A stretch of 17,985 nucleotides of DNA from Flavobacterium psychrophilum (lineage in GTDB: Bacteria > Bacteroidota > Bacteroidia > Flavobacteriales > Flavobacteriaceae): assembly GCA_003243255.1 (NCBI GenBank), contig QFQM01000087.1, positions 1-17,985 of the forward strand. Reading direction: 5' to 3'. Position 1 is the first letter of the stretch; each line of letters begins with the position of its first letter. The translations under genes and the position numbers were made by a program. Below the pieces are notes generated by a model, which was given only the letters and a program-made list of their open reading frames with translations, was not told where the DNA came from and searched no databases. Positions 6,325-16,406 of this stretch are shown one piece after another.

Positions 6325-7158
6325 ATGTTCATCAACTGTAAAGGTAAGCTTGTCGATTTATCACAACCCAAAGTAATGGGTATACTTAACTGCACTCCCG
6401 ATTCTTTTTTTGACGGAGGGAATTACAACAGCGACAGCAAATTTTTGAACCAGGCCGAAAAGCTGCTTGCCGACGGAGCTGATTTTATTGATATAGGTGC
6501 ATATTCCTCAAAGCCTAATGCTGAATTTGTTTCGGAAGAAGAAGAGATAAATCGTATGGTTCCGGCAGTGGAACTGGTGATGAAGCATTTTCCCGATACG
6601 CTTATCTCTGTTGATACTTTTCGTGCCGCTGTTGCTAAAGCAGCGGTAGAAAGCGGTGCTGCTATTGTAAATGATATTGCGGCAGGAATGCTGGATGATA
6701 AAATGCTTGAGACTGTCGGTAAACTAAAAGTGCCTTATATCATGATGCATATGAGAGGCACACCGCAGACTATGGTAAAGCTGACACAGTATGAGGATAT
6801 AGTGGGAGAAATGCTGTTGTATTTTTCTGAACGTATCGAAGCTGCACGTAAAGCAGGTATTGATGATATAATTGTTGACCCCGGATTTGGCTTTGCCAAA
6901 ACATTAGAACAAAATTATGAGGTCTTGAACAAAATGGAGCTTTTCAATATGACTGGTTTGCCTATACTGGCAGGGATGTCACGAAAATCAATGCTGTATA
7001 AACTACTGAATATTACACCTCAGGAAGCCCTTAACGGAACTACTGTTCTCAACACTATTGCTTTACAGAAAGGAGCTAAAATACTAAGGGTACACGATGT
7101 TAAGGAAGCTGTCGAAACAATAAAAATAATGAATCAATTTGTTGATTTGAAGATTTGA
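6325..7158 (+). CDS. folP: dihydropteroate synthase
   Basis: The enzyme condenses 6-hydroxymethyl-7,8-dihydropterin diphosphate with p-aminobenzoate to form dihydropteroate in folate synthesis, and is the target of sulfonamides. The 277 residues contain the family signatures in order: V-M-G-I-L-N-C-T-P-D-S-F-F-D-G-G (17-32), D-I-G-A-Y-S-S-K-P (56-64, the Bacteroidota form), S-V-D-T-F-R (95-100), I-V-N-D-I (114-118), M-H-M-R-G-T-P (141-147), D-P-G-F-G-F (185-190) and G-M-S-R-K (217-221). It is divergent from the DUF1599 gene across 84 bp. The last codons (V-D-L-K-I and stop) lie within an intergenic word repeat found also after the next gene. Confidence 0.97.
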   Translation: MFINCKGKLVDLSQPKVMGILNCTPDSFFDGGNYNSDSKFLNQAEKLLADGADFIDIGAYSSKPNAEFVSEEEEINRMVPAVELVMKHFPDTLISVDTFRAAVAKAAVESGAAIVNDIAAGMLDDKMLETVGKLKVPYIMMHMRGTPQTMVKLTQYEDIVGEMLLYFSERIEAARKAGIDDIIVDPGFGFAKTLEQNYEVLNKMELFNMTGLPILAGMSRKSMLYKLLNITPQEALNGTTVLNTIALQKGAKILRVHDVKEAVETIKIMNQFVDLKI

Positions 7159-7163
7159 AAATT
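7137..7163. repeat. intergenic word repeat, left copy beside the small lipoprotein gene
   Basis: GATTTGAAGATTTGAAAATT covers the folP stop codon and is the reverse complement, with small changes, of the AAATCTTCAAATTTT-type sequence at 7503-7530. The two copies bracket the small lipoprotein gene as an inverted pair. Further ATCTTCAAATT occurs near 7181. Confidence 0.6.
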
Positions 7164-7197
7164 ATCGTAACTTGTATAATCTTCAAATTAGTCTGAT

Positions 7198-7497
7198 ATG
7201 TATAAAACTGTATTTCTCCTTATTACATTGATGTTTATCATCAGTTGCCAAAATTCCAATTCTGAAATTGTAAAAGACAGGCAATGGAAAGGCGGTCCGC
7301 TATTAGGCGACTGGATTACATTTTCTGAAAATAAAAATGAAGGACTGTATGTAAGTAATGATACGATTTACAAAAATGGTAAGCCTGAAGCGATAATTAC
7401 ATCAGTTACTTATGAGATTGACCATTATGTTATGAATATAAGCTCTCTGGACGGTAAACAAAAAGGGACTTATTTTGATAAAGGACGTACCGAATAA
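7198..7497 (+). CDS. small predicted lipoprotein of unknown function
   Basis: This 99-residue protein has a short basic start, a hydrophobic stretch and a lipobox F-I-I-S-C (Cys17) followed by Q-N-S-N-S-E, so it is likely anchored to the outer membrane. The mature part is about 80 residues, with no Cys after the anchor and several beta-prone stretches (G-D-W-I-T-F, E-G-L-Y-V, D-T-I-Y-K-N-G). This resembles the small beta-sheet 'lipocalin-like' lipoproteins common in Bacteroidota, but I do not recognise a named family. It is flanked on both sides by related intergenic repeats in inverted orientation and lies alone between folP and rlmH. Confidence 0.7.
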   Translation: MYKTVFLLITLMFIISCQNSNSEIVKDRQWKGGPLLGDWITFSENKNEGLYVSNDTIYKNGKPEAIITSVTYEIDHYVMNISSLDGKQKGTYFDKGRTE

Positions 7498-7502
7498 TTT
7501 TC

Positions 7503-7530
7503 AATTCTTCAAATCAAAAAATCTTCAAAT
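7503..7530. repeat. intergenic word repeat, right copy beside the small lipoprotein gene
   Basis: Contains CTTCAAAT twice (about 7507 and 7521) separated by an A run, the inverted form of the repeat at 7137-7163. It lies between the convergent lipoprotein and rlmH stops. It could act as a weak hairpin partner but has no terminator shape of its own. Confidence 0.55.
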
Positions 7531-7531
7531 T

Positions 7532-8005
7532 TTATTGGTGGTGATACGGTTCGTTTCTAAGTATCGTAAACGCTCTGTATACCTGCTCAATAAAGAACAA
7601 GCGTACCATCTGGTGTGAAAATGTCATTGCTGATAATGAAATTTTACCCTGTGCTTTGCTGTATACCTCCTTGCTGAACCCATAAGGGCCACCAATAACG
7701 AACACCAGGGTTTTTATACCTGAGTTCATTTTCTTTTGTAGTTCCTCCGAAAAACCTACACTGCTGAAGTTCTTTCCGTTTTCGTCCAGCAAAACCAGCT
7801 GATCGGTAGGAGAGAGTTTCGATAGTATCAGTTCGCCTTCCTTTTCTTTTTGCTGTGCTTCGCTCAGGTTTTTTACGTTCTTGATATCGGGAATGATCTC
7901 CAGTTCAAACTTCACGTAAAAAGACAGACGCTTGGTATAATCGTCAATCAGTTGCTGAAGCGCTTTATTATCGGTTTTGCCTATGGCAAGGAGTTTAATG
8001 TTCAT
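7532..8005 (-). CDS. rlmH: 23S rRNA pseudouridine-1915 N3-methyltransferase
   Basis: RlmH methylates pseudouridine 1915 in helix 69 of 23S rRNA using S-adenosylmethionine. The 157 residues, the standard length, show the SPOUT-fold hallmarks: L-L-D-E-N-G-K-N-F-S-S (72-82), V-I-G-G-P-Y-G-F-S (103-111, the SAM-binding trefoil knot), M-T-F-S-H-Q-M-V-R (127-135) and the C-terminal catalytic tail with R-N-E-P-Y-H (150-155) that inserts into the partner's active site in the dimer. It is transcribed in the same direction as ligA, 77 bp downstream, with a repeat element between. Confidence 0.97.
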   Translation of the reverse strand: MNIKLLAIGKTDNKALQQLIDDYTKRLSFYVKFELEIIPDIKNVKNLSEAQQKEKEGELILSKLSPTDQLVLLDENGKNFSSVGFSEELQKKMNSGIKTLVFVIGGPYGFSKEVYSKAQGKISLSAMTFSHQMVRLFFIEQVYRAFTILRNEPYHHQ

Positions 8006-8012
8006 TATTTTT

Positions 8013-10089
<2,077 letters not shown>

Positions 10090-10147
10090 TTAAAATGTTT
10101 GTTTGCCCTGCTAATTTAACCAACTTTCCGATAATGAGTAGTATTAT

Positions 10148-10209
10148 AAATGATGAATTTTAAATTTTAAATGCTGAAGTAATAATTCAAAATTTAGAAT
10201 TTATCATTT
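10148..10209. repeat. AT-rich imperfect inverted repeat upstream of ligA
   Basis: Two 25-bp arms (10148-10172 and 10185-10209) are about 21/25 complementary with a 12-bp spacer, made of AAATTTTAAAT-type words. It lies between the terminator of the upstream gene and ligA. It resembles the other word-like flavobacterial intergenic repeats in this window and may hold or influence the ligA promoter. Confidence 0.6.
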
Positions 10210-10214
10210 AAAAT

Positions 10215-10238
10215 AAAAATCGCCCTAAGGCGATTTTT
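10215..10238 (-). terminator. intrinsic terminator of the DUF6495-like gene
   Basis: A perfect 10-bp stem (AAAAATCGCC at 10215-10224, GGCGATTTTT at 10229-10238) has a CTAA loop. The minus-strand exit is T-rich. The gene's stop codon sits at the edge of the stem, so the hairpin begins inside the last codon. Confidence 0.85.
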
Positions 10239-10704
10239 AAAACATATCTTCTATCTGTCCGTACAGTACACCATCACTAAGTATGGCGCCTTGTTCTATC
10301 AGGCTGAATATCTCAGCTTTTCGGTCTTCGCCAAAGGCTTTTTTGCCACGGGTCAGATGCACTTCGTCAGAGAATATATTCTCGTTAAGCCATACAAGTC
10401 CGCTTTCGGTCATAAAATCGGCAGGAGTGTTGTGGGCGTGTATAACGATGCTTTCCATTCCTTCCTGATCAAGCTTGAAAAGGAAAATGTGATTTTTAGA
10501 GTAATGCTCCAGCCATTCTGCTTTTTCCAGAACGCTGTCCCATATCATATCTGAGAACACATCGATTTCCTGTTCGGCTACTTCGGGCTTTTCTTCTTTC
10601 AGTTTGTCCCATTCGGCTTTGTCTATCTGTTGAGAAGCCAGGAAGCGTACAAATTCCGGGTGAAGTTCTTCGAGTTGTTGTTTAGTAAGTCTTGCGTATT
10701 TCAT
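10237..10704 (-). CDS. conserved flavobacterial protein, DUF6495-like
   Basis: This 155-residue cytosolic protein has no signal peptide or membrane segment and many acidic residues. It begins M-K-Y-A-R-L-T-K-Q-Q-L-E-E-L-H-P-E-F, which I associate with DUF6495 proteins found beside ribosomal gene clusters in Flavobacteriaceae. Other visible features are D-V-F-S-D-M-I-W-D-S-V-L (48-59), an I-V-I-H-A-H-N-T segment near 86-93 and W-L-N-E-N-I-F near 105-111. Function is unknown. A terminator separates it from rplI upstream, and a strong hairpin ends it, so it is probably a single-gene unit. Confidence 0.75.
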   Translation of the reverse strand: MKYARLTKQQLEELHPEFVRFLASQQIDKAEWDKLKEEKPEVAEQEIDVFSDMIWDSVLEKAEWLEHYSKNHIFLFKLDQEGMESIVIHAHNTPADFMTESGLVWLNENIFSDEVHLTRGKKAFGEDRKAEIFSLIEQGAILSDGVLYGQIEDMF

Positions 10705-10710
10705 TTGTGA

Positions 10711-10744
10711 GTTGCAAAGTTTAAGGTTGCAAAGTTACAAAGTT
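10711..10744. repeat. GTTGCAAAGTT direct repeats with embedded -7 box
   Basis: GTTGCAAAGTT occurs at 10711-10721 and 10726-10736, followed by ACAAAGTT to 10744. On the minus strand 10737-10730 reads TAACTTTG, a match to TAnnTTTG, 26 bp before the DUF6495-like start. The repeat may therefore supply the promoter. A 12-base part (AGTTACAAAGTT) is shared with the element before rlmH. Confidence 0.5.
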
Positions 10745-10772
10745 CATTGTGGCTTTGAAATGAGTGTAAATA

Positions 10773-10800
10773 AAAAAGCCTCCCGTTAGGAAGGCTTTTT
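10773..10800 (-). terminator. intrinsic terminator of the rpsR-rplI operon
   Basis: A 12-position stem with one mismatch pairs AAAAAGCCT-C-CC (10773-10784) with GG-A-AGGCTTTTT (10789-10800) around a GTTA loop. The minus-strand exit is T-rich. It lies 15 bp after the rplI stop. Confidence 0.85.
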
Positions 10801-10815
10801 GTATAATTCTGAAAA

Positions 10816-11262
10816 TTACTGTTGTGCTTCAGCAGCGATTTCGTAAGCAAGCTCAACGATAACATCACGGTGAAGTCTTACGTTAGCAGTATATTTACCT
10901 GTACGTTTAACGATTCCGCTAGTGATGTATTTTTTCTCGATTGGCTGACCAGCTTTCTCAAGAGCTTCAGCGATATCAGCATTGGTTACAGAACCAAATA
11001 GTTTCTCGCCACCTGCTTTAGCAGTAATTTTTATTTCAAGGGCTTTAAGAGCTTCAGCAGTTTTCTTAGCGTCATCTACTAATTTTTGCTCTTTAAATGC
11101 ACGTTGTTTTAGGTTTTCAGCTAGTATTTTCTTAGCTGTTGGAGTTGCCATAGTAGCAAATCCTTGTGGTATTAGGTAGTTACGGCCATATCCGGCTTTA
11201 ACTGTAACTACATCGTCCTTAAATCCTAGATTCTGAACGTCTTGCTTAAGTATAAGTTCCAT
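10816..11262 (-). CDS. rplI: 50S ribosomal protein L9
   Basis: This 148-residue protein is the normal length for bL9. The N-terminal domain carries the signature L-G-F-K-D-D-V-V-T-V-K-A-G-Y-G-R-N-Y-L-I-P-Q-G-F-A in two parts (12-24 and 25-36). A long Lys/Ala-rich connecting helix (about 40-75) follows, and the C-terminal domain contains L-F-G-S-V-T (about 88-93). L9 binds 23S rRNA and links the L1-stalk region to neighbouring ribosomes. It follows rpsR by 15 bp, the standard rpsF-rpsR-rplI order, and ends at a terminator. Confidence 0.98.
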   Translation of the reverse strand: MELILKQDVQNLGFKDDVVTVKAGYGRNYLIPQGFATMATPTAKKILAENLKQRAFKEQKLVDDAKKTAEALKALEIKITAKAGGEKLFGSVTNADIAEALEKAGQPIEKKYITSGIVKRTGKYTANVRLHRDVIVELAYEIAAEAQQ

Positions 11263-11277
11263 TACAATGACTCGTTT

Positions 11278-11574
11278 TTATTTTAATAAATCAGCCACAT
11301 AAGGCATTAATGCTAAATGACGTGCTCTTTTTACTGCTACAGAAACTTTTCTCTGGTATTTTAGAGAAGTACCTGTAAGACGACGAGGAAGGATTTTACC
11401 TTGCTCATTAACGAATTTCAATAGGAAATCAGGATCTTTGTAATCAACATATTTGATACCTGATTTTTTGAAACGGCAATACTTTTTAGTCTTGTTCGTC
11501 TCTATGTTTAAAGGCGTAAGATATCTGATATCTCCGTCTTTTTTGCCTTTAGCTGATTGCTCTATTGTAGACAA
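11278..11574 (-). CDS. rpsR: 30S ribosomal protein S18, start codon probably lost at the junction
   Basis: This 98-residue bS18 has the family core: [40 protein letters not shown] and the C-terminal [12 protein letters not shown]18 binds S6 and 16S rRNA on the platform. The only possible start in frame is TTG at 11574-11572. Bacteroidota homologues that I know begin with ATG at this point followed by S-T-I-E or A-T-I-Q. Two of the three bases (TG) fit ATG, and the first does not. The partner rpsF expected directly upstream is absent and replaced by fungal-looking DNA. The native start has therefore most likely been cut off by the join. Confidence 0.93.
   Translation of the reverse strand: MSTIEQSAKGKKDGDIRYLTPLNIETNKTKKYCRFKKSGIKYVDYKDPDFLLKFVNEQGKILPRRLTGTSLKYQRKVSVAVKRARHLALMPYVADLLK
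11573..11574. other. bacterium/fungus junction
   Basis: Left of here every gene is bacterial and matches flavobacterial order. To the right, composition, codon use, a GT-AG intron, a TATA box and gene families are ascomycete. The exact base is inferred from the rpsR start codon being spoiled at 11574 and no rpsF sequence following it. The true breakpoint could differ by a few bases if the two sides shared bases. Confidence 0.75.
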
Positions 11575-11752
11575 TTCACAGTCTGTTTATTCGAGATTAG
11601 TAAGAGAGAACGAATGTTGGAAGTAAGAGAGATTGGCATCCTCGGCAATCTTTCCCGTGATTTTGAGAGGTTTAAGTGTTGTGCTCCGTTCTTCATTTTG
11701 TCTTTCCCTTATCGCGCATTGTATACTCGCGTCTTAGAGCGTATAATGGTCG
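11575..11752 (+). other. 5' leader and promoter-proximal region of the zinc-cluster gene
   Basis: This is non-coding. It shows T/C-rich stretches and a pair of AGTAAGAGAGA words (11599-11609 and 11622-11632). An in-frame TAA at 11744-11746 precedes the start codon at 11753. Only about 180 bp of upstream sequence is present, so most of the promoter is missing from this window. Confidence 0.55.
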
Positions 11753-13898
11753 ATGGCTTGCGATCTTTGCTACCGGCGCAAGGTGCGATGTGATCTTGAT
11801 GAAGGACCACCTTGTGCGCTCTGCCGCCAAGGCAGCTTAAAATGTAGGTGAGTAAACTACCCTTGTTTGTCCCGTGGTACTGCCCCGGAGGTATCGCTGA
11901 ACGATCTGTTCGAACACCAGCTTCGTCCTGGCGGAGCAACAAAAGGCAAAGCGAAGGCAAAGAAAGCTACAACAGTCAGTTCGCATTGAAAACAGCTCAT
12001 GCTCTAGTTCACAACCGCCACGGGTCAATATCACGCCACTTGGCCGTCAAGGAGCCATCTCTGCCGCTGAACCAGACGGTAATCACAACTCGGCCGTGCA
12101 GGTGACAAGTAGGTCTTTGAGGATAATAGTGCCGAATGAGAATGACATGGTCGCGGATACTCTTGCGAAAACCGCTTTGTCACGATTCTACCAGCACAGC
12201 GTCAATAAGTCAAATTGGGAGATCTTTCGGGAGAAGGGATATACTCGCATTGCGTATATCGGGACGTCTCTGTCAAATCTCGCTAAACTGGTGGACGAGG
12301 AGGCGACGTTTTGCTGTACCCAAAACACGTCCCTACATCTTCCATTTCCATCGGTACGACCAACTTTGCCATGGAAGCCCACTACAACGATGCCGTCCAT
12401 CGAATGGTACTCAAGCTCTTTTGTCGACGATATGAGCGCCTTGCCTTCTCATGAAGTCAGGGATGACTTAGTCGATTCCTTCTTCACCAAGATTCACCCC
12501 GGATTCCCAATAGTGGACGAATCAGAGTTTCGCAGTCAATACAATGATCCTGGCAATCCACCGCCCCTGCTGTTATTGCAAGCCGTTCTACTTGCAGGGG
12601 CTCATGTATCTCAACATCCAAACATCGTCTGCCATAGAGCTCGTGTGAAACAAGTGATTTTCCGGAGAGCCAAGGCTTTGTTCGACTTACACTATGAGAA
12701 TGATCGTATGTATGTCGTACAAGCAGCCTTGCTATTCATGTGGTATGTCGAAGGTGCAGATGACATTTGCTCTAATGTTTACTACTGGACTGGCATCGCC
12801 TGTCGTGTGGCATACGGGCTTGGTATGCACCGGGATCTAGCCCCAGAACTACCCATCTTGATGCCTGTGGCGGACCCAAAGATCTATAGAAGGATCTGGT
12901 GGACTCTATTCCAAGTCGAGACTCTATCGAGTTTACACCACGGAAGACCATCGATGATTGATCTGGATGAGGTAGATCAGTCTCCGTTACAAATAGCTGA
13001 TTTCATTGAGCAGGATGGCCGACTGAACCAGAATATAAACATCGATTATTGTATCCAAAATGCCGAGCTCTGCAATATCATCATTGGAATCATCAAGCTA
13101 TCCAGTCCAGGAGCAGTTCGCAGATATTCCGCTACTCCCGAGCTTTTCCAGGCTTCACAAGGCGACATCAACCAAAAGCTTGTGTCGTGGTATCTAAGCT
13201 TGCCGGCGAATTTGGGAGGACCAACTGACAGCTCTCAACCCACGGCATTCTGGGCGCTCCAACTTCGATTACATTATAACCTGGCATTGTTACATCTTCA
13301 CCGGCTACCGGAGAAATCATTTCCTCGGGTCGACCTCGTCCAGGGACAGATTTCGAATGATATATGCCAGACGGCTGCAACAGCTATCTCAAAACTTTTC
13401 GCCGATCTTTTGACGATGCAAGGGATTCCTGAATGCTGGTTCACGGCGCTCACCTCTTTATTGGCGACTGCTATCCAGAACAGTCATGAAGCACGTATCT
13501 CCGCCCAAAATAGAGCACCTGTCCTGGCGATTCAGGTTCAAAACCATCTGGAAAGCATTTTTCCTGCGATTCAAGCGGTCTTAGCATACTGGAGCAATGC
13601 AGAAGCCATACTGCACTTGTACAAGGATCTCCTGGTGCAGCTCAAGAAACAGGCGCAAACCTGGGCTAATCCTCAACCTACCTGTTCCGGTCAAACGGAG
13701 AGTAATCAGACTGAGGAAAATGTACCTCAACATGACGACCCAAACGCCATGGCGAATGGCGATGAAATCATGAGTCTGGGAAGTGCAGGTGCGTTTGATG
13801 CCGACTGGCAAGCGCTGTTTGGGGCTGGATCACCATACCAGTTTCCGGACATCAAGCTTGCTAATATGGATGAATGGCTATGTCCGAATGCCACTTGA
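11753..13898 (+). CDS. fungal Zn2Cys6 transcription factor with MHR domain (spliced: 11753-11847, 11921-13898)
   Basis: Exon 1 encodes 31 codons plus two bases, starting at ATG 11753, the first ATG after an in-frame stop. It holds a complete zinc cluster: Cys3-x2-Cys6-x6-Cys13-x7-Cys21-x2-Cys24-x6-Cys31, with R-R-K-V-R-C-D. A 73-nt intron splits the Ser32 codon. Joining at 11921 restores C-S-F followed by a basic linker (K-A-K-R-R-Q-R-K, 40-47) and an uninterrupted frame to TGA 13896-13898, about 690 residues. The fungal-specific MHR domain spans about 215-390 (F-F-T-K-I-H-P-G-F-P-I-V, A-Y-G-L-G-M-H-R-D near 329, Y-R-R-I-W-W-T-L-F near 354, H-G-R-P-S-M-I near 372). The segment R-I-A-Y-I-G-T-S-L-S-N-L (about 141-152) resembles CTF1/AmdR-type regulators, but I cannot name its target. 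It acts in the nucleus on CGG-containing sites. Confidence 0.92.
11848..11920 (+). other. spliceosomal intron in the zinc-cluster gene
   Basis: The donor is AG|GTGAGT at 11846-11853 and the acceptor is ACCAG ending at 11920. A branch-like CTGAAC sits at 11897-11902, about 19 nt before the acceptor. Length 73 nt is typical for filamentous ascomycetes. Without removal the frame meets TGA immediately after Cys31. Phase 2 splicing restores the full frame, which is strong internal support. Confidence 0.88.
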
Positions 13899-15280
13899 CA
13901 AATCGTCTGGGCAGTCACTAGCGCAGGATCATTGGGGAGAGGAATCTGGTGGTTGGGACATAGTCAGCGCTGCCAAAACATCACCACCATGTAATCAAAA
14001 GATCTGCCAGAAAAGCCGGGCCTATCGTTTTCTTCAACTCGATTCATAACCTCCATTATCATTAGTTACCTGAGAACCTCCTTCGAAGCTCTAGACCTAA
14101 AGAGCGATCGCTTACAACAAGCAAATACATGAAGTATGCCAGCTTATGCAATATCATATAATAAGACTTGATTTCGGAAGGACAAAACACCGTTTCGCCG
14201 GACTCTGTGCAAGGCTCCCCGGAGAATCTTGCTGACGCCGCTTATCTACTTTGGGGAAACAGTCCTTGCATTTCCCATGCCGGGAAAAGACAGATGGTGG
14301 GTCGAGTGCCGTCTTTGAATACTTGGGCATTTCTTACATAGGAAGTCGTCAAAACTCGCGGTGAGTTGATGGCTTGAAGGAAGCAGTTAGATTAGTTACT
14401 ACTGCGCGCTATATTGTGTGACGGAAACGAAGCACAAGGCTTCTCTAGTCAATATGGAAATCCTTCAAGTTACAAATCTGGATGAGCTCTTAAGATATGC
14501 ACGCGCATGGACACATGTACCGTATGGCGAAGATGGTTGCCCCATGCGCGGGGTTGTTTCGGTGTTCGACCAGGAAATCAAAAAGCAATTGATAACATTT
14601 CTGCCATACCTGCGCTCCGTCTAGAGCAGCACCGCACGGAGCATACTCATCAATTCATGAATCAGAGCACCACACCTCTCCGCAAAACGTTCCAGAATCT
14701 CAAAACAGTGAACCTGCCCTACATGCACACACACGGCTATCAGCGGTGAAATCACGATAACATCGAATGCTTACCTGACCTATTCCCAATCGGGGCCAAG
14801 TACCTGCCCCTTCGAGATACAGAGTTCATTGATCGGTCAACACGCATTGTGCATTCCACATTGTGCGCGACTATGCATGTAAGAAACACTAAGGACTAAG
14901 TATGAAGAAAGAACAAAATCGGTTTTCGCGGTCTTAATGTCCACTACGGCGGCCGTTCATATACCGAGTATAGAGCATATCGAATCCTGAACGAGTTGCT
15001 TGATCCTCCGTCTGTGCCGACGGCGCAAGGATGTACCAGTGCAACATAACAATATCGACAAAAAGCCCCCTTATGTACAGTACATGCACATGTTACCTGC
15101 AAAGCATGAATGCAACCGATCGCAAGCACGCAGATGGCCGTCTCCATTGACCATGGCAAGTGGTTAGAGACGCTCTTCTCACGAATAATCCGAGCAGGTC
15201 TCAAGCACAGAAAGAAGCCACAACGACCATAGGATCGCATCATTCTCGGCGTGTCACAAGACAAGGCTCGCAAGCACTAA

Positions 15281-15292
15281 GTAGTTAACTAC
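15281..15292. repeat. perfect 12-bp palindrome GTAGTTAACTAC
   Basis: The sequence reads identically on both strands. Related TAGTTA, TTAGTTAA and CTAACTAC words recur between 15417 and 15835. It could be a regulator site in the fungal intergenic region or a common Eurotiales word. Confidence 0.6.
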
Positions 15293-15295
15293 CGA

Positions 15296-15312
15296 ACCAC
15301 CACCACCACCAC
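15296..15312 (+). repeat. ACC trinucleotide repeat
   Basis: Five tandem ACC units followed by ACA lie directly after the 12-bp palindrome. This is a simple microsatellite with no coding context. Confidence 0.85.
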
Positions 15313-15714
15313 AGCCCCCATGGCCTCCCGGCTCAAGCCTTATGGACATTGTAGATTTACGAACTCAATAGCCAGCTGCGTCATTCTCGCGAAAGCAGCT
15401 ATCCTTACCTGACCTACTTAGTTAATGTACCGATGCTGCCCTTACATTGTGGCGGCCCCAATCTAAGCGAGTGTCCCCAAACTAGACTGCATGCGATGAA
15501 ACTCTCTCCCTCCCACCGCTCACGATAATCTTGATTACAAACCCGATCGGCAAGTTCAGATTCAAGAACTTGGCATATCAGAACCCCATGCATGAATGAT
15601 GTGACATGGTGGTGATATGGAGGAGGATTCTCTGGTTGCTTTCTGAATCACGTAAGCTAAGCGCCGTAATGGGGAAATACGCCACTCGACTGACTGATTA
15701 ATTAGGTAGTTTGC

Positions 15715-15927
15715 TACTCCGTAGGTAGGTAGCCAAAGGCTGCGGGGGGGCGGAAGTGAAGCCAGAACAGCATCAAGTCGACTAACTACTCTACTAACTT
15801 GTTGGTTACTCTTTAACGGTCATCAGTTAATTAGAACTGGGAACCTTTGGCCCTCTGTGCTTCCGTAGCGATCGACACGAGGATTCCCGTGATCATCCCG
15901 AATCAAAATGCGAGAGTGTACGGAGTA
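15715..15927. repeat. inverted pair of TACTCCGTA words
   Basis: TACTCCGTA at 15715-15723 occurs as its exact reverse complement TACGGAGTA at 15919-15927. The CGG triplet makes each a possible zinc-cluster protein site. I recall this word as frequent in Aspergillus and Penicillium non-coding DNA, which would point to Eurotiales. Confidence 0.5.
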
Positions 15928-15951
15928 GAGTATGACCATTTATTCATTCAG

Positions 15952-16000
15952 CCGCGAAGCGGTGCGAGCAAAAAGCTTGTTTTCGGCCGCGGCTTCGCGG
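15952..16000. repeat. GC-rich inverted repeat
   Basis: CCGCGAAGC at 15952-15960 is repeated inverted as GCTTCGCGG at 15992-16000 with a 31-bp spacer. The left arm also reads CCGC-GAA-GCGG, a small dyad with everted CCG/CGG triplets of the kind bound by Zn2Cys6 dimers. The block is far more GC-rich than its surroundings and lies about 750 bp before the hydrolase gene. Confidence 0.55.
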
Positions 16001-16387
16001 ACGAAATCTCGATACAAAACGGCGGAGTTGGTAGGTGGTCCAAACTGTGGAGTTGAGGGTATGTATCTACCGAGTATGATGACTTATGGTCTGGAGGTTT
16101 TCAATTTATTGAGTTTACCTTGTTGCATTGCGAGCATGAGACGCGTGGGCTAAGGTTTTCATCTCCTTGCTAGCCTTGTGTGTTTGTCCAATCGATTTGT
16201 CTTGGAGGTGGTTCGTGATGATCGCCCACCTTCGTCGGCTTCATTTGATATGGTAATCACGACATCCCATGGCGCTCGTCGGCGGATCCACATCGTCACA
16301 TCTTACGTGCTGGCAGCTTGGCAGGACGGTGAGAGGAGTCTACAAGCAGGGCTCAAGGTGAAGGCTAGCTATGTCGGTAGCGAGGTC

Positions 16388-16406
16388 GGTAGGTAGGTAG
16401 GTAGGG
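16388..16406 (+). repeat. GGTA tetranucleotide repeat
   Basis: Four full GGTA units end in a G run. A shorter run of the same unit (GTAGGTAGGTAG) is at 15721-15732. This is a simple repeat in the upstream region of the hydrolase gene, with no coding context on the plus strand. Confidence 0.8.

Noticed and set aside
11278..11574. TTG as a genuine start codon for rpsR
   Set aside because: S18 in this group starts with ATG at this exact position by my recollection, and the upstream sequence has no rpsF or A-rich leader. The TTG is more simply explained by the join.
11557..11793. 78-residue plus-strand frame spanning the junction
   Set aside because: It crosses from antisense rpsR into the fungal leader and reads the zinc-cluster region in the wrong frame. 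A frame across two genomes is accidental.
14418..14624. 68-residue open frame in the fungal gap (T-E-T-K-H start)
   Set aside because: It is short, with no recognised motif, no supporting splice sites and no clear promoter. It could be chance or a gene remnant, so it is not called.
14944..15273. 109-residue minus-strand open frame, Cys-rich
   Set aside because: Codon pattern and residues look random; there is no signal peptide or spaced Cys pattern to support a small secreted protein.
15847..16056. 69-residue plus-strand frame over the GC-rich inverted repeat
   Set aside because: It has no ATG start at its beginning, no motif, and depends on the inverted repeat for its length.
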